The translations under genes were made by a program, and so were the position numbers. Shown here piece by piece: positions 42,751 to 51,348 of a stretch of 64,000 nt of DNA. Source of the DNA: Parabacteroides sp. ZJ-118 (lineage in GTDB: Bacteria > Bacteroidota > Bacteroidia > Bacteroidales > Tannerellaceae); assembly GCF_011038785.1 (NCBI RefSeq), contig NZ_JAAKDT010000002.1:1-64000 (forward strand), written 5' to 3'. Below the pieces are notes generated by a model. It ran no database searches. It was not told where the DNA came from and saw only the letters and a program-made list of their open reading frames with translations. Positions within the stretch are counted from its first letter, which is position 1. Each line of letters opens with the position of its first letter.

Positions 42751-43020
42751 ATTATCGTTGGTACTGTCAAATAAAATTATTCCGCGTAAATGAAAAAACA
42801 TCTGAAAAAACGTCTGAAAGGAGGGAATGCCAATGTACGTTCATTCGTAAACGACTATATACCAGTGCTTCCAAACAGTTATGAAAGGATGAACGGAAAG
42901 TTCTGAAAGCACATTCATGTAGCTATTTTTGTATAAAAGTATGAACGGTAAGGCATGAAAGGACGGTTGTTCCATCCATGCAGTTTGGCCTCCGGGAATG
43001 CCACACCTTAGCCCTCTCCA
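42751..43020. other. Non-coding stretch between iterons and second 22-bp array
   Basis: No gene recognised. The oligomer atgaaagga occurs twice (around 42879 and 42955), each near a tgaacgg, so this segment may itself be a decayed repeat. Frames open across it on both strands carry no protein-like pattern. Confidence 0.35.
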
Positions 43021-43105
43021 AGTGTGGTATTTTTCCCTGCGAAGTGTGGTATTTTTCCTTGCGAAGTGTGGCGTTTCACCTTGCGAAGTGTGGTATTGGA
43101 ATCGG
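43021..43105. repeat. Second 22-bp tandem array, four copies
   Basis: Units begin at 43021, 43043, 43065 and 43087. Consensus core: agtgtggtatttttccytgc followed by ga. Copies 1 and 2 differ at one base; copy 3 is diverged in the middle; copy 4 is only partly conserved. The period equals that of the array at 645-732, but the unit sequence is different. The region 43106-43300 that follows holds no gene I can recognise. Confidence 0.8.
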
Positions 43106-43299
43106 TTTCTCCGGCACATCCGCGCCCTTACATTTGGCTTTGTCCGAGTGCAGTGTCTCGAGACCTTGACTCCGGGAGCAGCAGGTACGACAACCGGGCG
43201 TATGCGGAAGATTAGAATCAAGGTGCTATTGAAGGTTAGTTTATGCCACGGACTTTTGCGGGTGTCCCCACAAACGGGGCAAACGGTAGTGTCTATAAA

Positions 43300-43332
43300 G
43301 AAAAAAGCGGATATCTGAATTAGATAACCGCT
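43300..43332 (-). terminator. Intrinsic terminator downstream of tRNA-Lys
   Basis: Minus strand: AGCGG and TATCT pair with AGATA and CCGCT (43306-43332, one interior mismatch pair), followed by T6 (43300-43305). It begins 8 bp after the tRNA 3' end. Confidence 0.8.
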
Positions 43333-43340
43333 TGGTTCCT

Positions 43341-43416
43341 TGGTGATCCGCCTGGGGCTCGAACCCAGGACCCCAACATTAAAAGTGTTGTGCTCTACCT
43401 GCTGAGCTAGCGAATC
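43341..43416 (-). tRNA. tRNA-Lys (anticodon TTT)
   Basis: A complete 76-nt cloverleaf on the minus strand, including an encoded CCA end (43343-43341). Acceptor arm GATTCGC pairs with GCGGATC (one G-T); D arm TAGCTCAGCAGGTAGAGCA; anticodon loop CTTTTAA with TTT; T arm CCTGGGTTCGAGCCCCAGG. It is followed by a terminator and then by an accessory stretch, so the tRNA may have served as an integration site. Confidence 0.97.
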
Positions 43417-43512
43417 ATCCTGTGCGTTACTTCCGTAATGCGGGTGCAAAGGTGGGATTATTTTTTTAAATCCGCAATAGATAGGGCTATTTTTTTGCGT
43501 TTATACCTGAAT

Positions 43513-44643
43513 TTATTTTCCTCGCTTAGGTTGATGAGCAAGGTTCCCGGGATCTAACTCATTATCTCCACGCAAGATAAAGCGCTTGTAGTAGGATAAG
43601 CACAATGTTGTCAATGGAAGGGCTATTATTAAGCCTATAAACCCTAGGATCGTTCCCCAGATGGATAATGAGAGTAAGATGATGGCGGGATTCAATCCCA
43701 TTGCCTTACCCATTATGCGGGGGGTAAGGTATAAATCTTGTATACATTGTACGATACCTAAGACTAAAATAGCCATACCAAAGATCAACCAGAAGTTCTC
43801 GCCAGTCTCGGCCGAACGCAATAAGCTCAATAGAATCATCGGGACGATACCGATCGCCTGCATATAGGGAATTAAGTTCAGTACGCCGATAAACAAACCC
43901 AGCGTGACCGCCAACGGGAAATCAATGATCTTAAAACCGATCGCGAGCAGAACCCCTACGGAGAGAGCGATCAACGATTGTCCGCGGAAATAACGGTTCA
44001 TGCTATATTCCACATCCTCTGCCAAACCTTGGAGGAACGGGCGGTAACGCTCCGGTATCAAATTGATCCAACCATTCGCGATCTTCTCATAATCCAAAAG
44101 GATGAAAATAAAATAGAGCAAGATCACGAACACGATCGTGATACTGAATAGGATCGAGAAGGTGTTCGATAAGATGGACCACAACTGGGGCGCTATCTGC
44201 TTCACCGCTTTCAACAAGTTCTCCTTACTCAATAACTCCATGATCTGCGCGAAGTTTACATTACTTTCCAGACTTTCCATCCATGAACGCGGGATCAAAG
44301 GGACATGGCCTTCACCGGGATCATGTGTACGGATTAGTTCCAGCGTCTTATCCGCCTCTGCGGCTATGGAAGGTACGACCATGACAACCAGTAGCGTTAT
44401 CAATAGCCCTAAAGTCACCAATACCGCCATGATCGATAGGATACGGCTCTTGAAACGTAATTTATATTGGAAGAACTTTACGAACGGTTGCATCATATAA
44501 GCCAGTAACCAAGCGATCAGGAAAGGTAACAGTGCGTTTCGTAATAAGGCTATCAAATAAATAATTCCTGAGATGACCAGTATACCGAACACTATGCGTA
44601 TTACACGGTCAAACGTAAAAGGCTTGTCAAACAATGGATTCAT
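43513..44643 (-). CDS. AI-2E family transporter (PerM-like permease)
   Basis: A 376-residue inner-membrane protein of the AI-2E/UPF0118 family with about seven to eight transmembrane helices, a central soluble part (about 95-165) and the conserved C-terminal loop block YLTPRIMGKAMGLNPAIILLS. Members export AI-2, Na+/H+ or solutes; function differs between proteins, so none is claimed. Its promoter region faces that of dacB (see 44655-44677). Confidence 0.9.
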   Translation of the reverse strand: MNPLFDKPFTFDRVIRIVFGILVISGIIYLIALLRNALLPFLIAWLLAYMMQPFVKFFQYKLRFKSRILSIMAVLVTLGLLITLLVVMVVPSIAAEADKTLELIRTHDPGEGHVPLIPRSWMESLESNVNFAQIMELLSKENLLKAVKQIAPQLWSILSNTFSILFSITIVFVILLYFIFILLDYEKIANGWINLIPERYRPFLQGLAEDVEYSMNRYFRGQSLIALSVGVLLAIGFKIIDFPLAVTLGLFIGVLNLIPYMQAIGIVPMILLSLLRSAETGENFWLIFGMAILVLGIVQCIQDLYLTPRIMGKAMGLNPAIILLSLSIWGTILGFIGLIIALPLTTLCLSYYKRFILRGDNELDPGNLAHQPKRGK

Positions 44644-44654
44644 ATTATTTTTTA

Positions 44655-44677
44655 TATCTTTGCTCGCGACAAAGATA
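44655..44677. promoter_or_regulatory. Face-to-face -7 boxes of the PerM-like and dacB promoters
   Basis: TATCTTTG on the plus strand (44655-44662) and again on the minus strand (44677-44670) form a perfect 8-bp inverted repeat around ctcgcga. Each box fully matches TAnnTTTG, for dacB and for the AI-2E-type gene respectively. The two promoters must overlap and compete for polymerase. No TTTG -33 box is obvious for either. Confidence 0.5.
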
Positions 44678-44702
44678 GAATAAAGTAGAATACATAAATA
44701 CC

Positions 44703-46160
44703 ATGATACGTAAAATATCCTTTTTCTTCCTCATTTCTTGCCTATGCTTTTCAATAGGAGCGCAGACTCCGCAACCCATCAAGCAATTCCTGCGCAAGCC
44801 TTATATGGAAGGAGCTTCATTTTCCTTGATCGTGAAAGAGGTTAACAGTGGCGAGACGCTCTTCGCTTACGATACAACCCGACAATTGACCCCGGCCTCG
44901 GTCATGAAAACGATTACGACCGCTACCGCATTGGAGCTGCTGGGCGAGGATTATCGCTTTCCCACGACATTAGAATACGACGGTTCCATCGAGAATGGCT
45001 TGTTGAAAGGGAATCTATATATCAAGGGAAGCGGCGATCCCAGCCTTGGCTCAGCGCATTTTGCCCCGGATCATAAGCGGTTCCTACAGGAATGGATCTC
45101 CGCCTTGAGAAAGGTGGGTATCCATAAAATACAAGGTGCCGTAATCGCGGATGAAAGTATATTCGACACGGAAGGTACTTCCCTTAAATGGGTTGGCGAA
45201 GATATGGGTAGTTATTATGGCGCCGGGAGCTATGGGCTTTGTGTATTTGACAATCTTTATAAATTAGGATTGCAAACCGGAGTCCCCGGAACCCGCCCGA
45301 GGTTGAAAGGAACCGAACCGGAATTACCCGGCATCCATTTCCATAATTACTTAACGGCCCAGCAAGTATCCTCGGATAGTTCTTTTATCGTAGGGGCGCC
45401 ATTTGCCACGGACCGTTACTTATATGGTATTGTCCCCGCTAACCGTGAATGGTATCCGCTCAAAGGAGATATTCCCGACCCGGCTCTTTTCCTGGCGGAT
45501 TATCTCACTAGGCAATTGGAGCATGAGGGGATCTCGGTCGGCGAATCACCCTCTTGTTTCCGTATCTTGCGGGAGGCCGGCAGGTGGCAATCCGGGAAAC
45601 GGACCGAGATTGTTACCACTTACTCCCCGACCCTTCGGGAAATCGTGGAAGTAACCAACCGTGTCAGCCATAATTTATTCGCCGATGCCTTGATCAAGAC
45701 GATCGGCCTGCGCTATACTCCCCGTAAAGGAGAGGTTCTGTCTTCTTTTAACCGGGGTATCCAACTGCTTCGGGAATATTGGCAAGAGAAAGGTCTCGAT
45801 CTCTCCTGTGTCTGGATGTACGATGGTAGCGGACTTGCGGTTACCAACAAGTTATCAACAGCCTTTGTGGTTGATTTATTGATTTATATGAAAACCCGTT
45901 CACAACAGTACACAGCCTTCTACGAGTCATTGCCCGTAGCGGGTGTGGAAGGCTCGGTGAGGAATTTCTTAAAAGGCTCCTCCCTCCAAGGAAAAGCCCG
46001 TCTTAAAAGCGGAAGCATGAGCCGGGTAAAAGGATATGCGGGATATATAAACAAAGGCGATAAGCAATACGCCATCGCCCTATTCGTAAACAATTATGCC
46101 TGCGACGGACGTCCCATGACCGTAGCGATAGAGAGATTATTGCTTCAGTTGCTCAACTAG
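44703..46160 (+). CDS. dacB: D-alanyl-D-alanine carboxypeptidase/endopeptidase (PBP4, DacB)
   Basis: A 485-residue secreted class C penicillin-binding protein (peptidase S13). Signal peptide MIRKISFFFLISCLCFSIGA; catalytic SxxK as SVMK in LTPASVMKTITTA, SxN as SHN in VTNRVSHNLFAD, KTG-like as KSGS in RLKSGSMSRVKGYAG. It trims or cuts cross-links in peptidoglycan. Single gene, divergent from the AI-2E-type permease. Confidence 0.94.
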   Translation: MIRKISFFFLISCLCFSIGAQTPQPIKQFLRKPYMEGASFSLIVKEVNSGETLFAYDTTRQLTPASVMKTITTATALELLGEDYRFPTTLEYDGSIENGLLKGNLYIKGSGDPSLGSAHFAPDHKRFLQEWISALRKVGIHKIQGAVIADESIFDTEGTSLKWVGEDMGSYYGAGSYGLCVFDNLYKLGLQTGVPGTRPRLKGTEPELPGIHFHNYLTAQQVSSDSSFIVGAPFATDRYLYGIVPANREWYPLKGDIPDPALFLADYLTRQLEHEGISVGESPSCFRILREAGRWQSGKRTEIVTTYSPTLREIVEVTNRVSHNLFADALIKTIGLRYTPRKGEVLSSFNRGIQLLREYWQEKGLDLSCVWMYDGSGLAVTNKLSTAFVVDLLIYMKTRSQQYTAFYESLPVAGVEGSVRNFLKGSSLQGKARLKSGSMSRVKGYAGYINKGDKQYAIALFVNNYACDGRPMTVAIERLLLQLLN

Positions 46161-46167
46161 CCAGCGG

Positions 46168-46923
46168 TTATCTCGGTAGAATCGATCTACGCTCTATTAT
46201 CTCTAGGAAGTGCTGTTTATAATTGTCGGAGATCGGGATATATTCCTTCCCAAAGACAATCCGGTTCCGCTCGATCACCTTGATCTTCTCCGGCTGGACG
46301 ATGAAAGAGCGATGGACCCGCACAAAACGATCCGAAGGTAACATATCCTCCAAGCTTTTCATGCTCATCAACGAAAGGACCGGCCGGGGCTCATCCTCCA
46401 CGAATATCTTCACGTAATCCCTTAATCCCTCAATATATAATATCTTTCGCAACTCTATTTGCAACAGTTTATACTCACTCTTGACGAAAATGCTCTCCCT
46501 CTCTCCCTTCTCCGCGATTGGCTCGGATTCTTCCTTCTCTTCCGAAGACTCCGATTTACGGAGCAACTCATACCATCGCAACGCTTTATTCGCCGAGGCA
46601 AGGAAGTCCGGATAGCTGATTGGCTTCAGCAAATAATCCAACGCATTTACCCGGTAACTATCCACGGCATATTGATCGAAAGCCGTCGTAAAGATGATAC
46701 GGGTATCGCCGTTCAAGATACGGGAGAACTCTAATCCACTCAACCCCGGCATCTGGATATCCAGGAAGAGCAGATCCACCGGCCGATCCCGTAAGTCGGA
46801 AAGAGCGTCCAAAGCGCTATTATAAGTCCCCTGTAAATCCAGAAACGGCGTTTTCAAGACGTAGCTTTCCAGCAAGCTAACCGCTAAAGGTTCATCGTCA
46901 ATAATAGCGCAAATCAATTTCAT
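46168..46923 (-). CDS. LytTR-family response regulator
   Basis: A 251-residue regulator: receiver domain (about 1-120; IIDDEP acid pair near 8-9, phosphate acceptor Asp in LLFLDIQMPGLSG near 56, Lys in YLLKPISYPDF), linker, then a LytTR DNA-binding domain (about 150-245, with FVRVHRSFIVQPEKIKVIERNRI). Its start overlaps the stop of the sensor kinase gene by 4 bases, so they form a matched pair. Targets unknown. Confidence 0.93.
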   Translation of the reverse strand: MKLICAIIDDEPLAVSLLESYVLKTPFLDLQGTYNSALDALSDLRDRPVDLLFLDIQMPGLSGLEFSRILNGDTRIIFTTAFDQYAVDSYRVNALDYLLKPISYPDFLASANKALRWYELLRKSESSEEKEESEPIAEKGERESIFVKSEYKLLQIELRKILYIEGLRDYVKIFVEDEPRPVLSLMSMKSLEDMLPSDRFVRVHRSFIVQPEKIKVIERNRIVFGKEYIPISDNYKQHFLEIIERRSILPR

Positions 46924-47987
46924 ATCTCAGTCTCGTTTATGGTAATTGATAGATAAGAACGATAGCTATCCCCCTCCCGACCGCATTGGAACGAGAAATG
47001 TCCCGGATAGAGCAAACCCAAGCGTTTCTCCAGGTTCACCAGCCCGATACCGGAACCGCTTTTATCTTGGTCCGGGCTTTTCGGGAAGTAGCTGTTCAAA
47101 ATAGCACAAACCACCTCCGCCCCCTCCTGATGGATATCCAAACAGATGAAAGAGGGCTTATTATTGCTTATCCCATGCTTAAACGCGTTTTCGATCAAGG
47201 AGATAAACAGCAGAGGTGCGATCAAGGTTCCCGGGGAGGAAGCGACGATACTCGTTTTCAACTCCACATGTTTGGGCAGGCGTATACGGATCAGCTCCAC
47301 ATAATTACGAAGAAAGTCGAAATCCTTCTCCAAGGGGACAAAGGGCTGGCTACTCTCATACAATACATAGCGAAGCAAGCGGCTCAAATCGTGCACCGCC
47401 TCCTGCGCCTTCTCCGGGCTGAACGCTATCAAGCTATAGATATTATTCAATGTGTTAAACAGAAAATGCGGGTTAAGCTGGCTTTTCAGGTTCTGCAATT
47501 CCGCCTCGGCACGCTCTTTTTCCAGCTCCCGCTGGATAGCCGCCACCCGGTACCATCCATTCGTCATCTTGATCGCCACGCTAAGGCCGGCTATCAAGGA
47601 GTAGATAACGGCGTTGACGACAAAGAACCCCACCATCTTGTTCAACGGGCGGGGCGGACGAGCCGGATAATACATCTCCGGAGGGTAGGAATAGCGCATG
47701 CAGAAATGCACGAACAACATCGTACCCCCGATAAGCAATAGGTTGATCAACAGGAAACGCCCTGTCCGGCGGTTGAACAAATACCGCCTCACTAGCCACC
47801 CGTAATTCAGGTAGAAGACGAGCATGAAGGAAAGCGGCACGATGATGCTCCACAGATACCCCTCGAACGTGACCTGCGACTCCCTCCCGGTGAAGAAGAA
47901 AGGGGAGCAGAACAAGATCGCCCACCCCGAGATATGTATCAACTTCCCCAGCCCCTTGATAGGGGGAGATTGTGGTGTGTCATCCAT
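46920..47987 (-). CDS. LytS-like sensor histidine kinase
   Basis: A 355-residue inner-membrane kinase with four hydrophobic segments (about residues 12-145), a short coiled coil and the His_kinase/LytS catalytic part; the phospho-acceptor is His in LNPHFLFNTLNNIYSLI, and the ATP-binding N-box is NAFKHGISN. No recognisable ligand-binding domain. It acts with the LytTR regulator, with which it overlaps. Confidence 0.92.
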   Translation of the reverse strand: MDDTPQSPPIKGLGKLIHISGWAILFCSPFFFTGRESQVTFEGYLWSIIVPLSFMLVFYLNYGWLVRRYLFNRRTGRFLLINLLLIGGTMLFVHFCMRYSYPPEMYYPARPPRPLNKMVGFFVVNAVIYSLIAGLSVAIKMTNGWYRVAAIQRELEKERAEAELQNLKSQLNPHFLFNTLNNIYSLIAFSPEKAQEAVHDLSRLLRYVLYESSQPFVPLEKDFDFLRNYVELIRIRLPKHVELKTSIVASSPGTLIAPLLFISLIENAFKHGISNNKPSFICLDIHQEGAEVVCAILNSYFPKSPDQDKSGSGIGLVNLEKRLGLLYPGHFSFQCGREGDSYRSYLSITINETEI

Positions 47988-48159
47988 ATTATTATCCTCT
48001 TAATTAGTACCTCGCGAATATAAGCAAATCCCGGGGTAACGCAAGCGGGAGCATCGCCAATTCGATCTTCTCGGTTATATCGAGTTCCTGTTATTTATCA
48101 GTCCTTACGGGCTTACTCCTGTTGCTTGATCGGCTGTACACGTTACCCCTACCCAAAAA

Positions 48160-48711
48160 TTACCAATACAAAACGACCCCGGCGATACCAGCTAAAATGA
48201 TCATTAAGATAGGATGTATCTTGAATTTCCAAGTCAGGATGAAGGCGGTGGCAAAGATCAAGAGACTCTTGCAGTCAATAAAGTTCTCCTTGTTCATCAG
48301 TAGCAAGGCGGCGGCGGCGATCAGTCCCACCGTAGCCGGGCGCAATCCAAGGAAAGCCGCCTCTACATATTTATTATTCCGGAACTTAGCGAAAAAGTAA
48401 GAGATCAGAAAGACCAATAAGAAAGAGGGCAGACAGACAGCGGATGTTGTCAGGCAAGACCCTAGGATACTTATCGTCTCCGAATACCCTGCGTTATGCA
48501 CCGCCGCATATCCTATATAGGTGGCGCTATTGATACCGATCGGTCCGGGTGTCATCTGAGAGATAGCGACAATATCGGTAAACTCCTGCAAGGAGATCCA
48601 ACCGTAACGATCCACCACGTCGGCCTGTATCAAGGATAACATCGCATACCCGCCACCAAAGCCCAATATGCCGATCTTCAGATATACACATAATAGTTGC
48701 AACCAAATCAT
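48160..48711 (-). CDS. chrA: Chromate transporter half-protein (second CHR)
   Basis: A 183-residue single-domain CHR protein with the motif GFGGGYAMLSLIQ near the N-terminus and TPGPIGINSATYIGY, and about six hydrophobic segments. It lies 1 bp after a homologous CHR gene; short-chain ChrA proteins work as pairs with opposite membrane orientation. A role in chromate efflux is likely for the family but the natural substrate may be different. Confidence 0.9.
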   Translation of the reverse strand: MIWLQLLCVYLKIGILGFGGGYAMLSLIQADVVDRYGWISLQEFTDIVAISQMTPGPIGINSATYIGYAAVHNAGYSETISILGSCLTTSAVCLPSFLLVFLISYFFAKFRNNKYVEAAFLGLRPATVGLIAAAALLLMNKENFIDCKSLLIFATAFILTWKFKIHPILMIILAGIAGVVLYW

Positions 48712-48712
48712 A

Positions 48713-49240
48713 TCAGCTCTTCTTATTTAAACCATACACCAAACCTCCGGCTATAGCCGCCAAAATAATCCAAGCGGGAGATACCCCACCCATCCAGATC
48801 AGCAATGCCGCCCCAACGGGTATGATCATTTGCGCGTAGCTCAACTTGATAGAACGTGCGGTCGTAAGGCAAGGCACGGCGATCAAGGCAACCACCGCTG
48901 GACGCAACCCCATAAACGCCTTCTCCACCCATACATTATCCTTAACCTGTGTAAAGAATAACGCGATCAAAAGCATGATTACAAAAGAGGGGAGAATCGT
49001 GCCCAAGGCACAAACAACACCACCCCATGTTTTTTTCAACTTATAACCCACAAAGATCGCTATATTCACGGCAAAAATACCCGGTAACGACTGGGCTACA
49101 GAGAAAACATCAATAAAGTCCTCTTTCGTCATCCACCCCCGGTCTACCACATCCCGTTGGATCAGCGGCAACATAGCGTATCCGCCTCCGATGGTGAACA
49201 TACCGATCTTCACGAATGTCAGAAAAAGCGTCCAATACAT
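48713..49240 (-). CDS. chrA: Chromate transporter half-protein (first CHR)
   Basis: A 175-residue CHR protein with GGGYAMLPLIQRDVV, the SLPGIFAVNIAIFVGY block and several hydrophobic helices; about 30-40% similar in pattern to the second copy. It is 22 bp downstream of the ctpA-like gene and 1 bp before the second CHR gene, so the pair sits in a longer operon. Confidence 0.9.
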   Translation of the reverse strand: MYWTLFLTFVKIGMFTIGGGYAMLPLIQRDVVDRGWMTKEDFIDVFSVAQSLPGIFAVNIAIFVGYKLKKTWGGVVCALGTILPSFVIMLLIALFFTQVKDNVWVEKAFMGLRPAVVALIAVPCLTTARSIKLSYAQMIIPVGAALLIWMGGVSPAWIILAAIAGGLVYGLNKKS

Positions 49241-49261
49241 ACCCTTATCTGTCTACGTTGG

Positions 49262-50851
49262 CTAACGTCCTAAAAGCCTATTGTAAGTTTCTTTATCATT
49301 AATAATCTGAAGCGCTTTCCGGTAACTCGGATTATCATCATTGATAATCTGGAAGTACTGCGCCATATCATAGAGATCTCGTGCGATAAGCGCCTTGATC
49401 TGAAGCATGATCAACGGCTTCGAACGATTATAGGCCTCTTCCTCAAACTCAATCTTCTCGTCCCCGGCCATCTTCAGAAGCTCCTCCATGATATCTTCCC
49501 CAACCATGAAATCTCGTTTATACGGCTGGAACTTCGGATATTCAGCCATCATCTGGTTCCGATTACGATCCAGATAATTCATGGACACCCGATTGACCAA
49601 ACCGGAAGCTACAAGTTTCCGGTGATAATCCGTATAGCGAGTCGTATCTACCGGGATGAACACGTCCGGCATAATACCTCCACCTCCGTATACGGTACGT
49701 TCGGTAACCAATGTATTATACTTCATTGAATCCGGGAAATGAATGCTATCGGCACTCATCAACTCACCCCGGTTATAACGGTCGATCAGGTCATGGTGGT
49801 ATTCCTCGATCTTCCCGTTCTCGTAAGGCTTTTGTATACAACGTCCGGTGGGTGTATAGTAGCGGGAAACCGTCAAGCGGATCATGGAACCATCCGGCAG
49901 GGGAATCGGTTTCTGTACCAATCCTTTACCAAAGGTGCGGCGGCCTACGATCACGCCCCGGTCCCAATCTTGAACAGCGCCGGAGACGATCTCGCTGGCC
50001 GAAGCCGAGGACTCGTCCACCAACACGACCAAACGTCCCCCTTGGAATTGTCCGCGGGCGGTAGAGTTCGCTTCCTCACGAGGTTGCCTACTCCCTTTCG
50101 TATAAACGATCAACCGGTTTTTATCCAAGAACTCATCCGCCAGCTCTATGGCGATATTCAAATAGCCCCCGCCATTTCCCTGCAAATCCAGAATCAAGTT
50201 CTTCATGCCCTGTTTCCGGAGCTTCTCCAACGCTTCCCTGAACTCATCGGCGGAAGAAGCGGCGAAACGGTTCAGCTTGATATAACCGGTATTCTTATCC
50301 GCCATATATGCGGCATCCAGACTATACACGGGGATCTTACCGCGAACGATCTTGAAATCCATCAAATCCGGCGACTTGCCTCGTTTTACTTTCACACGCA
50401 CCTCAGTACCTTTCGGTCCGCGTAGTTTTTTCATGATATCGGTAGTCTTCATCTTCACGCCGGCGATCAAGGTATCGTCTACTTGGATAATACGATCGCC
50501 CGCCATCAACCCCACCTTCTCAGAGGGACCTCCGGGGATCACCTGAATCACGTAAAGCGTATCCGTCAACATATTGAACTGTATACCGATACCATCAAAG
50601 TTGCCTTGTAAAGGCTCGGTCATCTCCCTCGTCTCCTCCGGGTCCATATAATTGGAATGAGGATCCAGCTTATCCAACATGCCGACTATAGCGTCCTCCA
50701 CCAACTTCGTCTCGCTGGTAGAGTCGACATATAGGTTAGAGATAGCGAATAAAGCCAATTGGAGCTTCCGGGCATCCACGTTCGCTTTTTGCGCTGTCGC
50801 TCCGGTAAACACGCCTAAGACGATCAGCAGGGATAAGACGATTCTTTTCAT
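49262..50851 (-). CDS. C-terminal processing peptidase (S41 family)
   Basis: A secreted Ser-Lys protease of the CtpA/Prc type, 529 residues from the ATG at 50851 (another ATG at 50869 and a TTG at 50878 are possible). Signal peptide MKRIVLSLLIVLGVFTGATA; PDZ domain with VIQVIPGGPSEKVGLMAGDRI; catalytic Ser in ESSASASEIVSGAV and Lys in RTFGKGLVQ, both present. It probably processes exported proteins in the periplasm. In the operon coaD-ctpA-chrA, it starts right after coaD ends. Confidence 0.93.
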   Translation of the reverse strand: MKRIVLSLLIVLGVFTGATAQKANVDARKLQLALFAISNLYVDSTSETKLVEDAIVGMLDKLDPHSNYMDPEETREMTEPLQGNFDGIGIQFNMLTDTLYVIQVIPGGPSEKVGLMAGDRIIQVDDTLIAGVKMKTTDIMKKLRGPKGTEVRVKVKRGKSPDLMDFKIVRGKIPVYSLDAAYMADKNTGYIKLNRFAASSADEFREALEKLRKQGMKNLILDLQGNGGGYLNIAIELADEFLDKNRLIVYTKGSRQPREEANSTARGQFQGGRLVVLVDESSASASEIVSGAVQDWDRGVIVGRRTFGKGLVQKPIPLPDGSMIRLTVSRYYTPTGRCIQKPYENGKIEEYHHDLIDRYNRGELMSADSIHFPDSMKYNTLVTERTVYGGGGIMPDVFIPVDTTRYTDYHRKLVASGLVNRVSMNYLDRNRNQMMAEYPKFQPYKRDFMVGEDIMEELLKMAGDEKIEFEEEAYNRSKPLIMLQIKALIARDLYDMAQYFQIINDDNPSYRKALQIINDKETYNRLLGR

Positions 50852-50874
50852 CAGATATATTCGTTTCATAATTT

Positions 50875-51348
50875 TCAATACAATCTCGTCTCTTTAGGGA
50901 CGAACTGGGAAATGTCTTTACCGTAACGTAACAACTCACGGACAATGCTTGAGCTGATATGCGTATGCTCCGGTTCCGTAAACAAGATAAAAGTCTCGAT
51001 ACCTGTCAATTTACGATTCACGTCCGCGATCGTCTTCTCGTATTCGAAATCATTGACCGTGCGGATCCCTCTCAAGATGAAGCCGGCTCCGACCTCCTTC
51101 GCGAAATCCACCGTCAATTGGTTATATGACATGACTTTCACCCTTGGGTTATCCTTGTATAGACTCCGGATCGCCTCCATCCGTCTCTCCAAGGAGAAAT
51201 AGGTAAGCTTCTTATCGTTGATACCGATCGAGACCACGATCTCGTCCACCAGATCCAACCCACGCCTTACCAAGGATTCGTGCCCGATCGTAAAAGGATC
51301 GAAGGTGCCGGGGAAAAGCGCGATCCGTTTATTCTCAATTGATAACAT
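50875..51348 (-). CDS. coaD: Phosphopantetheine adenylyltransferase
   Basis: Makes dephospho-CoA from 4'-phosphopantetheine and ATP. A 157-residue nucleotidyltransferase with [17 protein letters not shown] (HxGH variant, TIGH), [12 protein letters not shown] and [14 protein letters not shown]; normal length. The ATG at 51348 is used; the frame is open from a TTG at 51357. It overlaps the parE 3' end by 14 bases. Confidence 0.96.
   Translation of the reverse strand: MLSIENKRIALFPGTFDPFTIGHESLVRRGLDLVDEIVVSIGINDKKLTYFSLERRMEAIRSLYKDNPRVKVMSYNQLTVDFAKEVGAGFILRGIRTVNDFEYEKTIADVNRKLTGIETFILFTEPEHTHISSSIVRELLRYGKDISQFVPKETRLY

Noticed and set aside
42273-42884. 203-codon frame with an 11-residue repeat (SDKIQRN) across the 33-bp iterons
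   Set aside because: The 33-bp period is a multiple of three so it mimics a protein repeat, but the first part is antisense to the DUF4143 gene and the promoter of that gene lies inside it.
42841-43449. 202-codon frame spanning tRNA-Lys and the 22-bp array
   Set aside because: Translation of the tRNA gene and repeats; a common false ORF.
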